Shown piece by piece: positions 34,659 through 43,597 of a stretch of 54,966 nt of DNA (the stretch's first letter is position 1; the number at the start of each line of letters is the position of its first letter). The notes under the pieces are model-generated. The model had not been told where the DNA came from. It ran no database searches and saw only the letters and a program-made list of their open reading frames with translations. The stretch is from contig JBJEIY010000011.1 of assembly GCA_051877515.1 (NCBI GenBank), forward strand, positions 1 to 54,966, written 5' to 3'. Source of the stretch: XBB1006 sp051877515. GTDB lineage: Bacteria; Bacillota; Clostridia; Lachnospirales; Lachnospiraceae. Made by a program: the position numbers and the translations under genes.

Positions 34659-35945
34659 ATGATAGATATTAAATTTCTACGTGAGAATCCGGAAGCGGTA
34701 AAAGAGAATATCCGGAAAAAATTTCAGGATGAAAAATTGTCTCTGGTGGATGAGGTAATAGAACTTGATAAAAAGGCAAGACAAGTTCAGCAGGAAGCGG
34801 ACGAACTAAGAGCTCATCGTAAGAGGATCTCAAAAGAGATCGGAGCATTAATGGGACAGGGTAAAAAAGACGAAGCGGAAGCTCTGAAAGCCCAGGTCAA
34901 CGAGGAAGCAGAAAAGCTTGCCCGTTTAGAGGAGCAGGAGGGACATCTGCAGGAGGAAGTCCGCGGCATCATGATGGTGATTCCCAATATCCTTGATCCG
35001 AAGGTTCCCATTGGCAAAGATGATTCTGAAAACGTGGAAGTGGAGAAGTTCGGAGATCCGGTGGTACCGGACTTCGAAATTCCCTATCATGCTGATATCA
35101 TGGAGTCTCTTAACGGATTGGATTTAGACGGGGCAAGAAAAGTGGCCGGAAACGGATTCTATTATCTTACCGGAGAGATTGCCAGACTGCATTCCTCCAT
35201 TATCTCTTATGCCAGGGATTTAATGATCGAACGGGGCTTTACTTATTGTATCCCGCCTTTTATGATTCGCGCAGAAGTGGCAAAGGGTGTCATGAGTTTT
35301 GCGGAAATGGATGCCATGATGTACAAGATCGAGGGAGAAGATCTGTATCTTATCGGAACCAGTGAGCATTCCATGATCGGAAGATTCATAGATACGATCC
35401 TTCCGGAAGAATCCCTTCCTCAGACGCTTACCAGCTATTCACCCTGTTTCCGCAAGGAAAAAGGTGCCCATGGTATTGAAGAACGGGGAGTGTATCGTAT
35501 CCATCAGTTTGAAAAACAGGAAATGATCGTGGTTTGTAAACCGGAAGAATCCCCTATGTGGTTTGATAAGATGTGGCAGAATACCGTGGATTTGTTCCGG
35601 ACTCTGGATATTCCCGTTCGTACTCTGGAATGCTGTTCCGGAGATCTGGCGGACTTAAAGGTACGTTCCATTGATGTGGAAGCCTGGTCACCCCGTCAGC
35701 AGAAGTATTTTGAGGTTGGAAGCTGTTCCAATCTGGGAGATGCGCAGGCAAGACGGTTAAAGATCCGTGTAAACGGAGAAAAAGGAAAATATCTGCCTCA
35801 CACTTTAAATAACACGGTAGTGGCTCCGCCACGTATGCTCATTGCCTTTCTGGAGAATAATCTTAAGGAAGATGGCAGTGTAGCTATCCCTGAGGCCTTA
35901 AGACCTTATATGGGCGGTTTGGAAGCTATGGTGCCAAAGAAGTAA
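34659..35945 (+). CDS. serS: Seryl-tRNA synthetase
   Basis: A 428-residue class II synthetase of usual length. The N-terminal coiled-coil arm (about 30-100) grips the long variable arm of tRNA-Ser. Motif 2 is FRKEKGAHG with RGVYRIHQFEKQEM, and motif 3 is at the end (NNTVVAPPRMLIAFLENN). The ATG is supported by AAGGGG. It is the second gene of the secDF transcript; no T-box is present in the 17-base gap. Confidence 0.95.
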   Translation: MIDIKFLRENPEAVKENIRKKFQDEKLSLVDEVIELDKKARQVQQEADELRAHRKRISKEIGALMGQGKKDEAEALKAQVNEEAEKLARLEEQEGHLQEEVRGIMMVIPNILDPKVPIGKDDSENVEVEKFGDPVVPDFEIPYHADIMESLNGLDLDGARKVAGNGFYYLTGEIARLHSSIISYARDLMIERGFTYCIPPFMIRAEVAKGVMSFAEMDAMMYKIEGEDLYLIGTSEHSMIGRFIDTILPEESLPQTLTSYSPCFRKEKGAHGIEERGVYRIHQFEKQEMIVVCKPEESPMWFDKMWQNTVDLFRTLDIPVRTLECCSGDLADLKVRSIDVEAWSPRQQKYFEVGSCSNLGDAQARRLKIRVNGEKGKYLPHTLNNTVVAPPRMLIAFLENNLKEDGSVAIPEALRPYMGGLEAMVPKK

Positions 35946-35961
35946 AACATAAAGATAAAAA

Positions 35962-36003
35962 TAGCGGTCAGAACAGTTACAGGGTTCTGACCGCTTAATT
36001 TTT
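35962..36003. terminator. Terminator after serS
   Basis: AGCGGTCAGAAC (35963-35974) pairs with GTTCTGACCGCT (35984-35995), followed by TAATTTTT. The opposite strand also has an A/T flank, so it may serve the HD-domain gene too. Confidence 0.85.
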
Positions 36004-36014
36004 GGTTTCTATCC

Positions 36015-37202
36015 CTATCGAAGGACGGGACGTTTTTTACGTGCTGCTCTGTCGCGCTGTCTGCGGATTTTCGTTAATTCTGCCGACAGGTGGGCATCAG
36101 TGGTAAAATGTTTCAGAGATTCCTCATCGATCTTAACCCGGTTATCCATGGTCTTCATGGTATCCACAATCTGACATTTGGCAGCGACGGAAGAATTCGT
36201 TAAATCGATGATCTTGTTATTGGAAAATGATAATATGACCGGAGACATGAAATCACTTTCGTTGCTTTCCAGAACCAATCCCTTTTCGCCGGTGGACAGT
36301 TCCACGCAGCTTCCTGCCGGGATTAAGCGGATACTGGAGCAAAGCGCATCTACGATCTTAACATCATAATAGTCAGGATATTCCCGCATATACCGGATTG
36401 CGGCAATGTCAGAAACGGGCTCCTGGGATAAACTCATAGCCGTCAGATTATCGTAAGCATTTGCCACCAACAGGATCATGGAATAGACTGACCAGTTAAT
36501 ACGGCTGCTCCTGGGATATCTGGGATGGTAAAACATATGATTTGTCTGGGCAAGGATCCGTAAGGAGAGTTCAGAAAGACTTCCCGGATTCTTGACAGCA
36601 TTCAGCTGTTCCAAAGTCAGATGCAGACATTTTTCAATGGCACTGATATCGGAATCGGTATAAGACATATCACTTTTCATAAGAAGACTGTTCGGAAGAT
36701 GCTCCATACCAAGGTCATGGACCAGGGCAGCGGTTACAACAGCCGTGCCGGATTCATGATTTAGTTTTAGCTGTTTGCAGATCATGGCACATAAGATAGC
36801 CACATTCAGGCTGTGCTTGTAATTCCAGTCCTCTTCACTTCTTAAGTTCTGGGAAAATGGAAATGTGTGGTCCAGATTTCCGAATTCCCTCAGGATCGTT
36901 TCTGTAAGAGTAGGAAGTGTCTTAGGGATTTCCTGCTCTTCGATCTTTTCCAAAACTTCTTTTAAACGAAACATATAGATCGTTTGAAAACGTTCAAATT
37001 CAATTTCTTCCGGAGAAAGAGGAGGAGCCGGTTCTGCAGGCTCAAGGATATACAGGCCGATAAGGCCAAAGTTCTGGATACTGGATACAGCCTGAGCGCT
37101 TAAGATACTCTCGCGCTCATATAGGAGGACACCCTGTTTATTGTAAACAGGTTTTGCCAGGCGCATACCAACTTTCAGGTCATCGGATTTAACAAATAGC
37201 AT
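36015..37202 (-). CDS. Degenerate HD-GYP-type protein
   Basis: A 395-residue protein with an N-terminal DUF3391-like segment (VKSDDLKVGMRLAKPVYNK) and an HD domain. The HD pair is present in LVHDLGMEHLP and HSLNVAILCAM carries an upstream His. The later motif expected as HHE...GYP reads NHMFYHPRYP, and the Lys after HDxG is a Met. Active HD-GYP enzymes hydrolyse c-di-GMP; the altered residues suggest loss of activity or a different role. The ATG at 37202 is 8 bases after AAGGAGG. Confidence 0.78.
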   Translation of the reverse strand: MLFVKSDDLKVGMRLAKPVYNKQGVLLYERESILSAQAVSSIQNFGLIGLYILEPAEPAPPLSPEEIEFERFQTIYMFRLKEVLEKIEEQEIPKTLPTLTETILREFGNLDHTFPFSQNLRSEEDWNYKHSLNVAILCAMICKQLKLNHESGTAVVTAALVHDLGMEHLPNSLLMKSDMSYTDSDISAIEKCLHLTLEQLNAVKNPGSLSELSLRILAQTNHMFYHPRYPRSSRINWSVYSMILLVANAYDNLTAMSLSQEPVSDIAAIRYMREYPDYYDVKIVDALCSSIRLIPAGSCVELSTGEKGLVLESNESDFMSPVILSFSNNKIIDLTNSSVAAKCQIVDTMKTMDNRVKIDEESLKHFTTDAHLSAELTKIRRQRDRAARKKRPVLR

Positions 37203-37404
37203 AGATAGTTCCTCCTTCATATGTTTCACTCTGAGTCTATTCTATCACAGTGAAGGACAAAAAACAAATAATTCTAAATTTGTCTTGCATTTTCATCGTA
37301 AATAGTGCATTATAGTTATAATAATTTAATAATTTAAAGAGAAAAAGGAAAAGAAAAGACGTCCGGAAGAAGTTTTTTTTTTGCCCGGATGCGAGGAGGG
37401 AAAC

Positions 37405-38256
37405 ATGGCAGAACAGGAGAAGAAGAGCTGTTCATCCGCAGAAGGATGTTCCAGGGAAAGCTGTGAAGGCTGCCCAAGTGCGGGGAATAACAAGGAGAGC
37501 TTTTTGGCAGAAATGAACCCATTTTCATCCGTGAAAAAGGTGATTGGTATTGTAAGTGGAAAGGGTGGAGTAGGCAAGTCTTTCGTTACGGCTTCTTTGG
37601 CTTCACAGATGAATAAATCTGGTTACAGTGTGGGAATTCTGGATGCGGATATTACCGGTCCGTCTATTCCCAAGATGTTTGGCGTGAAAGGTCCTGCTGT
37701 GGGAAATGATATGGGGATCAATCCGGTAGTTGCCAAGGACGGAACCAGAATCATGTCTTTAAACCTTCTGGTGGATGATGAGGAAGCGCCGGTTGTCTGG
37801 CGTGGACCGATCCTTGCAGGAACTGTAAAACAGTTTTACAGTGATGTGATCTGGGGAGATCTGGATTTTCTGTTTGTGGACATGCCACCCGGAACAGGAG
37901 ATGTTCCCCTGACGGTATTCCAGTCCCTTCCGGTGGATGGAATTGTGATCGTGACCTCACCGCAGGAGCTGGTTCAGATGATCGTAAAAAAAGCGGTCAA
38001 TATGGCAGAAATGATGAATATTCCGATCCTGGGTGTAGTGGAAAACTACAGTTATTTAAAATGCCCGGATTGTGGTAAAGAAATCCCTGTTTTTGGAAAA
38101 AGTACGATTGATGAAGTGGCAGCTGCATCTGATATGAAAGTATTGGGCAAATTGCCGCTGGATCCTACTTTTGCCCAAAAAGCGGATGAAGGTCGTTTTT
38201 TTGATATTGAAAATCCATATTTACAAGAAGCCTATGAGGTTTTGAAACACGTCTAA
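37405..38256 (+). CDS. Mrp/NBP35-family Fe-S carrier ATPase
   Basis: A 283-residue P-loop ATPase that holds and transfers Fe-S clusters. The deviant Walker A GKGGVGKSF, DADITGPS, DMPPGTGD and the C-terminal CPDCG pair are visible. The first ~35 residues add a Cys-rich stretch (CSSAEGCSRESCEGC) similar to the N-terminal cluster site of Nbp35-like members. GAGGAGGG precedes the ATG at 37405. Confidence 0.92.
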   Translation: MAEQEKKSCSSAEGCSRESCEGCPSAGNNKESFLAEMNPFSSVKKVIGIVSGKGGVGKSFVTASLASQMNKSGYSVGILDADITGPSIPKMFGVKGPAVGNDMGINPVVAKDGTRIMSLNLLVDDEEAPVVWRGPILAGTVKQFYSDVIWGDLDFLFVDMPPGTGDVPLTVFQSLPVDGIVIVTSPQELVQMIVKKAVNMAEMMNIPILGVVENYSYLKCPDCGKEIPVFGKSTIDEVAAASDMKVLGKLPLDPTFAQKADEGRFFDIENPYLQEAYEVLKHV

Positions 38257-38285
38257 AAGAAACACCCCCAGGGGTGTTTCTTTTC
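38256..38285 (+). terminator. Terminator after the Mrp gene
   Basis: AAGAAACACCCC and GGGGTGTTTCTTTT form a near-perfect hairpin with a two-base loop. Confidence 0.85.
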
Positions 38286-38343
38286 GTGATTCATATAAAA
38301 CACAGGGATGACGATCCCAATGCAAAGGAAAAGGAGAGAGAGT

Positions 38344-39615
38344 ATGAACGAGAAAACATTTGCACAAAAACTGATCTTAGGAATCCAGCATGTTCTGGCG
38401 ATGTTTGGAGCAACGGTACTGGTGCCTGCCCTGACAGGTCTGAATACCTCCATCACATTGTTCTGTGCCGGAGTCGGAACCTTGATCTTCCATGCGGTAA
38501 CAAAGAAAAAGGTACCGGTATTCTTGGGTTCCAGCTTTGCCTTCATGGGAGGAATCATCGCGATCATCGGAGATTCCAGGATGGGTGATCCGGATTATCT
38601 GGATAAGTTAGCGGCAGTAAAAGGTGCTCTGATCGTCGCAGGTCTTGTCTATGTGGTTTTTGCCATATTGATCAAACTGGTGGGATATGAAAAAGTAAAT
38701 AAGCTGCTTCCACCCATTGTAACAGGTCCTATTATCATTGTAATCGGATTAAGACTGAGCAGTTCCGGAATCAGTAATGCATTAACCTGGAACGGAGAGT
38801 TTAATCCAAAGTGTCTTCTGGTAGCTTTCGTGGTGCTGGCAACGGTGATCGGATTTTCCGTTTATGCAAAAGGAATTCTGAACCTGATGCCGATCCTGTT
38901 TGGAATTATCGTAGGATTTATTGTCTGCGCACCTTTGGGATTCACAGATTTCAGTGCTGTGCAAAATGCAGACTGGATCGTATTCACAGATAAAAACATC
39001 ATGGAGCAGGTACTTTGTATGCCGGTATTCAGGATGGATGCCATTCTCGCACTGGCACCTATCGCACTGGTAACCATGATCGAGCATGTGGGTGATATTA
39101 CAACCAATGGTGCAGTGGTAGGAAAGAACTTTTTTGAAGATCCCGGAGTACACAGAACCATTCTGGGAGACGGACTGGCTACCATGTTTGCGGGTCTGGT
39201 GGGAGGACCGGCCAATACCACATACGGAGAAAACACCGGTGTACTGGCCGTTACTAAGAACTATGATCCTTCTGTAATCCGAATTGCTGCAGTATTTGCC
39301 GTAATACTGGGTGTCTTTGGTAAAATCGGTGGAGTGATCACCAGTATTCCGACTCCGGTATCCGGAGCCATCAGTATCGTATTGTATGGAATGATTTCCG
39401 CAGTAGGAGCCCGTATCCTCATTAATTCCAGATTAAATCTTGGAAACAGCCGAAATCTTATGATCGCAGCCCTGATCCTTGTAGTCGGAATCGGTTGTGA
39501 CAGTATTCCGGTTGGCGGTACCATGACAATCTCCGGTCTGGCACTGGCAGCTTTAATCGGAATCATCTTGGCACTGATCTTACCGGAAGGTGACGATGCG
39601 TATTTAAGTGAGTAG
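38344..39615 (+). CDS. uraA: Uracil/xanthine permease family transporter
   Basis: A 423-residue NCS2 (nucleobase-cation symporter 2) protein with about 14 helices. Family landmarks are HVLAMFGATVLVPALTGLN at the N-terminus, IEHVGDITTN with the substrate-binding Glu-His pair, and the GGPANTTYGENTGVLAVTK segment, which favours uracil over xanthine carriers. AAGGAGAG precedes the ATG at 38344; an upstream in-frame start overlaps a terminator. No attenuator is visible. Confidence 0.9.
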   Translation: MNEKTFAQKLILGIQHVLAMFGATVLVPALTGLNTSITLFCAGVGTLIFHAVTKKKVPVFLGSSFAFMGGIIAIIGDSRMGDPDYLDKLAAVKGALIVAGLVYVVFAILIKLVGYEKVNKLLPPIVTGPIIIVIGLRLSSSGISNALTWNGEFNPKCLLVAFVVLATVIGFSVYAKGILNLMPILFGIIVGFIVCAPLGFTDFSAVQNADWIVFTDKNIMEQVLCMPVFRMDAILALAPIALVTMIEHVGDITTNGAVVGKNFFEDPGVHRTILGDGLATMFAGLVGGPANTTYGENTGVLAVTKNYDPSVIRIAAVFAVILGVFGKIGGVITSIPTPVSGAISIVLYGMISAVGARILINSRLNLGNSRNLMIAALILVVGIGCDSIPVGGTMTISGLALAALIGIILALILPEGDDAYLSE

Positions 39616-39663
39616 AATTTTCACTTTTTTATAAATTATTTACTATTCTTAGTTCCCAGTTTA

Positions 39664-39672
39664 TGGTATACT
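39664..39672 (+). promoter_or_regulatory. Promoter of the yerC-like gene
   Basis: Extended -10 TGG-TATACT (39664-39672) with a poor -35 at the expected distance. Confidence 0.45.
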
Positions 39673-39733
39673 AAAGTAAAGATGATCCATATGCGGTGAT
39701 TACTTTAGAGGGAAGAAGGAGAGAAAGAGTATC

Positions 39734-40036
39734 ATGGGCAAGAAATTTGAGAGTGAAGCCATAGATCTACTGATGGACTGTGTTTTGTCTATGAGGGATA
39801 AACAGGAATGCTACGATTTCTTTGAGGATCTTTGTACCATCAAGGAATTGCAGGATATCAGCCAGCGTGTAGAAGTGGCACAGCTTTTGTTAAATAAGAA
39901 GAAATACCAGGAAATAGCAGCCAAGACAGGAGCCTCTACTGCAACGATCAGTAGAGTGAATCGTTCCCTGATGTATGGAAATGATTCCTATGAGAAGGTT
40001 TTGGCACGTGTGGCAAAGAAAGAAGAAACGGAATAG
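39734..40036 (+). CDS. TrpR-like protein YerC
   Basis: A 100-residue helical protein of the YerC/YecD branch of the TrpR superfamily. The helix-turn-helix is visible in KKKYQEIAAKTGASTATISR. The family is widespread in Firmicutes; its targets are unknown. AAGGAGAG precedes the ATG. It has its own promoter and terminator. Confidence 0.9.
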   Translation: MGKKFESEAIDLLMDCVLSMRDKQECYDFFEDLCTIKELQDISQRVEVAQLLLNKKKYQEIAAKTGASTATISRVNRSLMYGNDSYEKVLARVAKKEETE

Positions 40037-40052
40037 AAATGTTTCCTGAAAG

Positions 40053-40086
40053 AAACCCCGATGATGGTGATCATTGGGGTTTTTGT
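40053..40086 (+). terminator. Terminator after yerC
   Basis: AAACCCCGATGA (40053-40064) pairs with TCATTGGGGTTT (40071-40082), with T-run to 40085. Confidence 0.85.
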
Positions 40087-40099
40087 ATAGATACGATAA

Positions 40100-40750
40100 T
40101 TATTTACTTTTTTGTTTTTCCTTAGCAGGTTTACCGGATGCTTTTGCTTTCTTGGAAGGCTGCTTTACATCGGGGAGCTCATCAATGAGTTTTTCCACGA
40201 TCATTTTCTTATAGTACACATCAAAACAGAGTTCACAGATAAAGGAAAAATTCTGAAGAAGCTTCCGTTCCTGTTCCGGAACACCTGTGAAGGTCTGTCT
40301 GCTGACAGTATATTTCTCTTTCAGATCATCCTGGAGTTTCTGCATGGCTGCATCCTCGACGGAAAAGACCTCACGATAGATATGCTGAAGATTCAGGTCC
40401 TTACGATTAAAATAGTTTTCTTCTATGGGTTCCAAAAGCTTCTGGATATCTGTGATAGACAGAAAACTCTTGAAATAGTATATAAACAGAAGCGTGATCA
40501 GATGCTCTGTAGTATACTGTTTCTTTTCAGGGGATGGCAGGATCTTATTCTTGGCATAGTTATTGATCATGGTCTTGGTCAGTACCTTGTCCTCACTATG
40601 GCGCTTGGTAAAAGCCAGCCGATTATCCATAAAAGTAGTTAACTGATCCATATATAGATCGATATTCGGCAAATCTTCCAGAGGAATGTGTTTAAATTCC
40701 TGTACATCCTGAAGAATTTTTGTTATATACTCGTCGTTCTGATAATCCAT
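40100..40750 (-). CDS. DUF1836-family protein
   Basis: A 216-residue helical protein that matches DUF1836, with the motif MINNYAKNKILPSPEKKQYT, reminiscent of a MerR-like helix-turn-helix (family knowledge), and a Lys/Ala-rich tail (KKAKASGKPAKEKQK). Function unknown. AAGGGTG lies 5 bases before the ATG at 40750. Confidence 0.82.
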   Translation of the reverse strand: MDYQNDEYITKILQDVQEFKHIPLEDLPNIDLYMDQLTTFMDNRLAFTKRHSEDKVLTKTMINNYAKNKILPSPEKKQYTTEHLITLLFIYYFKSFLSITDIQKLLEPIEENYFNRKDLNLQHIYREVFSVEDAAMQKLQDDLKEKYTVSRQTFTGVPEQERKLLQNFSFICELCFDVYYKKMIVEKLIDELPDVKQPSKKAKASGKPAKEKQKSK

Positions 40751-40811
40751 CTCATCACCCTTTTCCTGATACATATTATATAGTATTCAAAACTACATGA
40801 CAAGTGTTTTC

Positions 40812-40840
40812 TTGAGTAAAACCCGGGGGTGTGCTATACT
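40812..40840 (+). promoter_or_regulatory. pcrA promoter
   Basis: TTGAGT (40812-40817), 17 bases, TATACT (40835-40840) with TGTGC extension. Confidence 0.7.
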
Positions 40841-40899
40841 AGCCGTAGAGTGACCATTGCGGTGGGAGCAAGAATGAAAGAAAGGCACGAAAGCAGTTT

Positions 40900-43131
40900 A
40901 TGATATCAACACAGATGCTTAACGAAGAACAGCAAAAGGGAGTTTATACTACGGAGGGCCCGGTACTTATCCTGGCAGGCGCAGGTTCCGGTAAGACCAG
41001 GGTTTTGACGAACCGTACCGCCTATCTCATGCAGGAAAAAGGGGTATCTCCATATAATATTCTGGCCATCACTTTTACCAACAAAGCGGCTGAAGAAATG
41101 AAGCGCAGAATCGAAGAACTGGCCGGATTTGGTTCGGATGCGGTATGGGTTTCTACGTTTCATTCCTGTTGCGTGAGGATACTGCGCCGGTATGCTGACC
41201 GGATTGGATATGACACCGGTTTTACCATTTATGACGCAGAAGATCAGAAGAGCATTATGAAGGAGATCTGTAAGCGGCTGGAAATTGATACTAAGGTTTA
41301 CAAAGAAAAGATGTTCCTGAATGTAATCTCGGGAGCGAAAAACGAACTGATGGATCCTGATGAGTTCCAACGGGATGCAGGGGGCGATTATAAGCAGTTA
41401 AAGATCGCTACGGTATATGCAGAGTACCAGAAGACGCTGCTTAAGAACAACGCCATGGATTTCGATGATCTGATCATGAAGACCGTAGAGTTATTGCAGG
41501 TTGATCATGAAGTAAGAGAGTATTATCAGGAACGGTTTCAGTATATCATGGTTGATGAATATCAGGATACCAACACCGCCCAGTTTATGTTGATCAAGCT
41601 TTTGGCCGGAAAATACAACAACCTCTGTGTAGTGGGTGATGATGATCAGTCCATTTACAAATTCAGGGGAGCCAATATAAAGAATATTTTAGATTTTGAA
41701 GGAGTCTATCCCAATGCAAAGGTTATAAAACTGGAGCAGAATTACCGGTCCACCCAGACGATTCTGGATGCTGCCAACAGTGTGATTGCCAATAATCGGG
41801 GACGAAAGCAGAAGGCCCTGTGGACGAAGCGGGAAGGCGGCGAAAGAATTGTATTTGAACAGTTTGAGTCTGCCCAGGAAGAAGCCTTCTATATAGCAAA
41901 CAGGATCGGGGGTATGGTGCGAAGCGGTGAATGTAAATACCGGGATTGTGCTGTGCTTTATCGTACCAATGCACAGTCCCGCCTCCTGGAGGAGAGGTTT
42001 GTGGCAAATAATATTCCATACAAGCTGGTTGGCGGTGTGAATTTCTATGCCAGAAAGGAGATAAAGGATCTTCTGGCTTATTTAAAGACCATTGATAATG
42101 GTAAGGATGATGTGGCGGTGACCAGGATCCTGAATGTTCCCAAACGGGGAATCGGGCAGACCAGTCAGGGTAAAGTGGCAGATTACGCATATAGCCGTTC
42201 CATCAGCTTCTATGATGCATTGGCTGAAGCAGATTCGGTTCCGGGACTGGGCAAGGCAGCAGGCAAGATCCGTCCTTTCGTGGAATTGATTGAACGCAGC
42301 AGGAGACTGTTACAGCAGTCCGGACCAACAGCGGTATTACAGTATATCCTGGATGAAACCGGATATGTTTCGGAGTTGCAGGCGGAAGGCACGGAGGAAG
42401 CGAGAAACCGGATCGATAATATAGACGAATTGATCACCAAAATGGTTGACTATGAACAGAATGCCGAGGAACCATCCCTGAGTGAATTTCTGGAAGAGGT
42501 GGCTTTGGTGGCAGATATCGACAGTCTGGATGAAGACAGCGATTATGTGGTATTAATGACTCTTCATGGCGCCAAAGGATTGGAGTTTTCCAGAGTCTTT
42601 ATGTCGGGAATGGAGGATGGGATTTTTCCCTCTTACCTTTGCATTACGGCAGATGATCCGGATGAACTAGAGGAGGAGCGCAGACTGTGTTATGTGGGGA
42701 TCACCAGGGCAAAAGATAAGCTTACCATGACCGCGGCGAGAACCAGAATGATCCGGGGGGAGACACAGTACAATGCGGTATCCCGTTTTGTGAAAGAAGT
42801 GCCCACGGATTTGTTGGACGGGTACATTCGTAAAGGCGTGGCAGATCAGATGCCAAAACAGGAGAGTTTTCGGAAAGCGCAGCAGGCTTTCCGCGCAAAA
42901 CCATTTACAGGAAACAATCAGGCAGCTTCCATGCAGACCTATGCCAGAATGAAGGAGCAGGGAGCAACATTGGATTATGGTGTGGGAGACCGGGTAAGCC
43001 ACATTAAATTCGGTGAAGGTACTGTGCTTTCAATCGTGGAAGGCGGCAGGGATTATGAAGTTACCGTGGAATTTGATACGGCAGGAACCAGAAAAATGTT
43101 TGCCCTGTTTGCGAAATTAAAAAAAGTATAA
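40900..43131 (+). CDS. pcrA: UvrD/PcrA-type DNA helicase
   Basis: A 743-residue superfamily 1A helicase that unwinds 3'-5' in repair and replication. Motifs: Q-motif LNEEQQKGV, Walker A AGAGSGKT, Ia AITFTNKAAEEM, II VDEYQDTN, III VGDDDQSIYKFRGA, IV EQNYRS, VI YVGITRAKDKL. The C-terminal ~60 residues form the RNA-polymerase-binding Tudor-like domain (HIKFGEGTVLSI) typical of PcrA. Usual length. The ribosome binding site before 40900 is weak. Confidence 0.95.
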   Translation: MISTQMLNEEQQKGVYTTEGPVLILAGAGSGKTRVLTNRTAYLMQEKGVSPYNILAITFTNKAAEEMKRRIEELAGFGSDAVWVSTFHSCCVRILRRYADRIGYDTGFTIYDAEDQKSIMKEICKRLEIDTKVYKEKMFLNVISGAKNELMDPDEFQRDAGGDYKQLKIATVYAEYQKTLLKNNAMDFDDLIMKTVELLQVDHEVREYYQERFQYIMVDEYQDTNTAQFMLIKLLAGKYNNLCVVGDDDQSIYKFRGANIKNILDFEGVYPNAKVIKLEQNYRSTQTILDAANSVIANNRGRKQKALWTKREGGERIVFEQFESAQEEAFYIANRIGGMVRSGECKYRDCAVLYRTNAQSRLLEERFVANNIPYKLVGGVNFYARKEIKDLLAYLKTIDNGKDDVAVTRILNVPKRGIGQTSQGKVADYAYSRSISFYDALAEADSVPGLGKAAGKIRPFVELIERSRRLLQQSGPTAVLQYILDETGYVSELQAEGTEEARNRIDNIDELITKMVDYEQNAEEPSLSEFLEEVALVADIDSLDEDSDYVVLMTLHGAKGLEFSRVFMSGMEDGIFPSYLCITADDPDELEEERRLCYVGITRAKDKLTMTAARTRMIRGETQYNAVSRFVKEVPTDLLDGYIRKGVADQMPKQESFRKAQQAFRAKPFTGNNQAASMQTYARMKEQGATLDYGVGDRVSHIKFGEGTVLSIVEGGRDYEVTVEFDTAGTRKMFALFAKLKKV

Positions 43132-43170
43132 AATTTTCGTTTTTCGGTAGGATATTAGAGGAAGGTGTGC

Positions 43171-43176
43171 TATAAT
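43171..43176 (+). promoter_or_regulatory. Extended -10 promoter of the acidic-tail gene
   Basis: TGTGC-TATAAT (-10 at 43171-43176). No recognisable -35 is present at the expected position. Confidence 0.5.
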
Positions 43177-43211
43177 AATCTAAAATTATAAAATGAAAAG
43201 GAGCGAGTACA

Positions 43212-43511
43212 ATGAATACAAAGAAATTAGAAGAATTAATTAATTCCAGTGCACTTGGGGACTTGTTGCATAAAGAAGAAACCAGGAAGAGAAAGAAAAC
43301 TGTTGTATGGGTACTTGCCATTATCGGTGCTATCACAGCCATTGCGGGAATTGCTTATGCGCTGTATCGTTTCTTTGCGCCGGACTATTTAGATGACTTC
43401 GAGGACGAATTCGATGACGAGGATTTCTTCGAAGACGAAGAAGATGATTTTGACGTGGAAGAAGAGGAATCTGCGGAAGAAACTGACGCAGAGGAGAGCT
43501 CACAGGAGTAA
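43212..43511 (+). CDS. Single-pass membrane protein with acidic tail
   Basis: A 99-residue protein: a short N-terminal helix, a basic stop (KEETRKRKK), one membrane helix (about 38-57, VVWVLAIIGAITAIAGIAYAL), then a tail made almost only of Asp, Glu, Phe and Ser. Such tails are seen in small Lachnospiraceae membrane proteins of unknown function. AAAGGAG precedes the ATG, and a terminator follows. Confidence 0.8.
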   Translation: MNTKKLEELINSSALGDLLHKEETRKRKKTVVWVLAIIGAITAIAGIAYALYRFFAPDYLDDFEDEFDDEDFFEDEEDDFDVEEEESAEETDAEESSQE

Positions 43512-43543
43512 TATTTCGTAATTATTTAAGTTTTGAGAAAGAG

Positions 43544-43570
43544 AAGGCTCGCAAAAAATGCGGGCCTTTT
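43544..43570 (+). terminator. Terminator before rlmD
   Basis: GGCTCGCA (43546-43553) pairs with TGCGGGCC (43559-43566), followed by TTTT. Confidence 0.7.
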
Positions 43571-43597
43571 ATCACATTTTGAGATAAGGAGTGCATG

